NCBI GenBank assembly: GCA_050008715.1
Contig: JBEKMC010000090.1
Span: 1-13,837 of the forward strand
From: JAKACA01 sp050008715
Lineage (GTDB): Bacteria > Actinomycetota > Acidimicrobiia > Acidimicrobiales > Bog-793
DNA: 13,837 bases
Reading direction: 5' to 3'
The notes under the pieces were generated by a model. It was given only the letters and a program-made list of their open reading frames with translations, had not been told where the DNA came from and did no database searches. The position numbers and the translations under genes are program-made. This document shows positions 12,078 through 13,837 of the stretch, in pieces (the stretch's first letter is position 1; each line of letters begins with the position of its first letter).

Positions 12078-13259
12078 ATGGCGAACAGCGGGCCCTCCCG
12101 CCAGTCCGGAAGCGGAAGCGGCAAGCGCAAGCCGCAAGGCACCGGCAACCGCAAGCCACCTGCGCGCCGTTCCGGTGCTCCCGCCGCCGGCAGGCCGGCG
12201 CAGCGGCCGGGCGAGGATGAGTTGGCGGCCACGGAGAGTCTCTCTGCCGACGAGCGCGCCCGCGAGCGCCTGAGCCAGCCGAGGTCTGGAACGAAGCGAC
12301 CCCCGGCCCGGGGAGCGACGCGGCCGGGCGGAAGAGTCGACCCGCGCAAAGGTCGCCCGCAAGGCCGCAGTACCGGGCAGACAGCCGGTCTTTTCGGCGG
12401 AGCCTTCGTCGTGCTCGCCGTCGTGGTCATCATCCTCATCTCCTTGTTGGGGACGAGCGCCTCAGGGAAAGCCGGACAGCCGATCGCGGCCGCTCCCGCT
12501 CCAGCGTCGTTGGTGAGCGCGCTGGAGAACATTCCGGCGAGCCAGTCGGCGGCTGCAGGTACCGGCGGCAGCCAGGTCACGGTGAAGGGTGTGTTCACGC
12601 CCACTCCGAAGCAGGCGCTGCTGACGAAGGACGGCAAGCCGCTCCTCGTCTACATCGGTGCGGAGTACTGCCCGTACTGCGCCGCTTCGAGATGGGCGCT
12701 CGTGATCGCACTCAGCCGTTTCGGGAAGTTCACAGGCCTCGAGACGGTCGCCTCGACGCCGTACGACGTCTGGGCGAGCACCCGTACGTTGAGCTTCGCG
12801 AAGGCGACGTATTCGAGCCAGTATCTCGACTTCGAATCGACGGAGCTCACGACGAACGCCTGCGCCGTGGCCGTCGTCAGCAACGCCTGTCCGAACTCCG
12901 ACTACGTGACGTTGCAGCCGCTCACGAGCCTCGGCAAGACGCTGACGGCGAAATACGACCCGCAAGTCTCGATCCCGTTCCTCGACTGGGGCGGCAAGTA
13001 TGTCTCGTCCGGTGCTCTCTACCTCCCGACGACGATCAACCTGGGCAACAGCCAGACGTCGCTCGGGTGGCACCCGCTGTCGTGGGACCAGATCCTCGCG
13101 AACCTCACGGCGACACCGATGACGACGGCCGGACAGGCGATCCTCGGCACGGCGAACGTGTACACGGCTGCGATCTGCGACATGACGGGCGGTAAGCCCG
13201 CCTCGGTATGTAGCCTTCCAGCAGTGAAAGCGGCACAGGCGGAGCTGGCAGCGTCATGA
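12078..13259 (+). CDS. DUF929 membrane-anchored thioredoxin-like protein (CPYC)
   Basis: A 393-residue protein. The first ~100 residues are strongly basic and rich in G, P, S and R, and should be cytoplasmic. One TM helix (about 104-126) follows, then an extracytoplasmic DUF929 domain (PF06053). It contains the thioredoxin-like active site AEYCPYC with C198 and C201 after the strand PLLVYIG. Two further cysteine pairs, C262/C271 and C367/C378, may be structural disulfides. It probably acts as the DsbA-like thiol oxidase that introduces disulfides into secreted proteins, with the adjacent VKOR re-oxidising it. The start is ATG 12078, with AAGGGAA about 10 nt upstream. The stop overlaps the VKOR start (ATGA at 13256-13259). 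The family is known mainly from archaea and some actinobacteria, and its activity is inferred from motif and context. Confidence 0.87.
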   Translation: MANSGPSRQSGSGSGKRKPQGTGNRKPPARRSGAPAAGRPAQRPGEDELAATESLSADERARERLSQPRSGTKRPPARGATRPGGRVDPRKGRPQGRSTGQTAGLFGGAFVVLAVVVIILISLLGTSASGKAGQPIAAAPAPASLVSALENIPASQSAAAGTGGSQVTVKGVFTPTPKQALLTKDGKPLLVYIGAEYCPYCAASRWALVIALSRFGKFTGLETVASTPYDVWASTRTLSFAKATYSSQYLDFESTELTTNACAVAVVSNACPNSDYVTLQPLTSLGKTLTAKYDPQVSIPFLDWGGKYVSSGALYLPTTINLGNSQTSLGWHPLSWDQILANLTATPMTTAGQAILGTANVYTAAICDMTGGKPASVCSLPAVKAAQAELAAS

Positions 13260-13759
13260 CACGGTGGCGCCCGATCACAGCCATGGTGCTGTCGGTGCTC
13301 GGGCTGGCGGTCGCCGTCTACCTCACCTACAGCCACTACACGGCGGGGACAAGCGGCGTGAACACGTGCCCCTTCGGCGGTGGCAAGAACAGCACGATCG
13401 ATTGCCAGGCGGTGCTGACGAGCGGGTGGTCGACCATCCTCGGTTTGCCGGTGGCGCTCTACGGCGCCGTCTTCTTCGTCTTCATGATCTTCATCAATCT
13501 GCCCGCCATGTGGCGCTCGGAATCGTTGCTCGTGGCGCGCCTCCGCCTCGCGGCGGTGTGCGCCGGCATGCTCAGCGTCATCTATCTCGTCGGCGTCGAG
13601 CTGCTGGCCGTGCACAAGATCTGCATCTGGTGCACGAGCGTCCACATCCTGGAGTTCGCCTTGTTCATGCTCGTGATCACCGGCTGGAACGACACCGGGT
13701 GGGCGGTCTCGCAGTGGGCCGACGCCGAAGAAGAGGACTATCAGCTCACCCCGGGCTGA
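13256..13759 (+). CDS. Vitamin K epoxide reductase (VKOR) family protein
   Basis: A 167-residue four-to-five-helix membrane protein of the VKOR family (PF07884), which uses a quinone to re-oxidise a DsbA-like partner; it replaces DsbB in many actinobacteria. The required cysteines are present: the loop pair C38 and C50 (IDCQAVLTSGWSTILGLPVALYG contains the conserved Ser and the helix) and the quinone-proximal C123-I-W-C126. There is no fused thioredoxin domain, so its partner is expected to be separate; the DUF929 gene overlapping by 4 nt is the obvious candidate. The C-terminus is a short acidic cytoplasmic tail. The 3' end overlaps the stop of a convergent minus-strand gene by 19 nt. Confidence 0.94.
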   Translation: MTRWRPITAMVLSVLGLAVAVYLTYSHYTAGTSGVNTCPFGGGKNSTIDCQAVLTSGWSTILGLPVALYGAVFFVFMIFINLPAMWRSESLLVARLRLAAVCAGMLSVIYLVGVELLAVHKICIWCTSVHILEFALFMLVITGWNDTGWAVSQWADAEEEDYQLTPG

Positions 13760-13837
13760 CCGAGCTCCCGGAGCTCTCCGACCGCCGCCCGCGCGTCGGC
13801 GATGCGCGCTTCGGCCATCCGGTCGGCAAGGACGCTG
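13741..13837 (-). CDS. 3' end of an unidentified minus-strand gene (partial)
   Basis: Reading in from the right edge on the minus strand, one frame gives 31 residues, SVLADRMAEARIADARAAVG followed by ELRELGQPGVS, and stops with TGA at 13743-13741. The composition (alternating Ala, Arg, Glu and Leu) is that of a real amphipathic helix. Ending convergently just inside the VKOR gene copies the pattern seen at two other convergent pairs here. The family cannot be identified from so little. It contains the short inverted repeat GAGCTC-CCG-GAGCTC (13762-13776). Confidence 0.5.
   Translation of the reverse strand, partial: SVLADRMAEARIADARAAVGELRELGQPGVS

Noticed and set aside
11562..12362. 266-residue minus-strand open frame covering the divergent promoter region
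   Set aside because: Different frame from the hydrophobic 143-residue protein; spans promoters on both strands and looks like a shadow.
13762..13776. GAGCTC-CCG-GAGCTC as a terminator after VKOR
   Set aside because: Only 6-bp arms, no T-tract, and it lies inside the convergent reading frame.
1..13837. Mobile elements, CRISPR, tRNA or rRNA
   Set aside because: No transposase, integrase, terminal repeats, spacer-repeat pattern or tRNA-like cloverleaf was seen on either strand.

Overview
The window is high-GC DNA, coding-dense on both strands, with many GTG/TTG starts. It most likely comes from an actinomycetote. The evidence is a mycothiol-dependent isomerase-type (MDMPI) protein, a DosR-like box, an MprA-like box before an HtrA protease, several apparently leaderless genes, and a DUF929 plus VKOR pair. 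Acidimicrobiia is my best guess for the class, but that is inference. I see no rRNA, tRNA, CRISPR array, transposase or phage gene; the region looks chromosomal.

Region 1 (1-3270, plus strand): the tail of an unseen gene, a universal stress protein (USP), a two-CBS-domain protein, a 14-TM DHA2-type MFS exporter and an archaeal-type adenosine-specific kinase (PF04008). Three of these belong to families that bind or make adenine nucleotides. A DosR-like palindrome (612-625) is centred at -42.5 from the likely leaderless start of the CBS gene, which suggests hypoxia/NO or redox control.

Region 2 (3271-6137, plus): a promoter and structured leader, a secreted lysozyme-like protein with a TTG start, then three tightly packed genes: DinB-fold, single-cysteine DsbA-like, and MDMPI-like. 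These look like a thiol-dependent detoxification or modification operon.

Region 3 (6138-7953, plus): a 282-bp gene-free stretch with two inverted repeats around a candidate promoter and a 12-bp hairpin, a small VOC protein, and a membrane fatty acid desaturase. The desaturase promoter carries an 18-bp perfect palindrome filling the space between -35 and -10, and its mRNA probably starts at the GTG codon.

Region 4 (7932-10754): a minus-strand metallophosphoesterase converging on the desaturase, and a divergent plus-strand membrane-anchored HtrA protease preceded by two 8-bp direct repeats 3 bp apart, the architecture of the mycobacterial MprA box.

Region 5 (10755-11940): three 16-bp tandem repeats, each carrying a -10-like hexamer, lead into a leaderless gene for a helical protein of unknown function. 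Converging on it are two small minus-strand membrane-protein genes.

Region 6 (11941-13837): a membrane-anchored thioredoxin-like DUF929 protein (CPYC) overlapping a VKOR gene by 4 nt, a likely extracytoplasmic disulfide-forming pair, followed by the 3' end of an unidentified minus-strand gene.

The strongest new material is regulatory: a recurring layout of -10 hexamer, 6 nt, start codon at several genes, and three operator-like sites at positions that make mechanistic sense. No gene set here is clearly a wholly new system. The least described parts are the DinB/DsbA/MDMPI operon, the tandem-repeat promoter gene and the small membrane pair.
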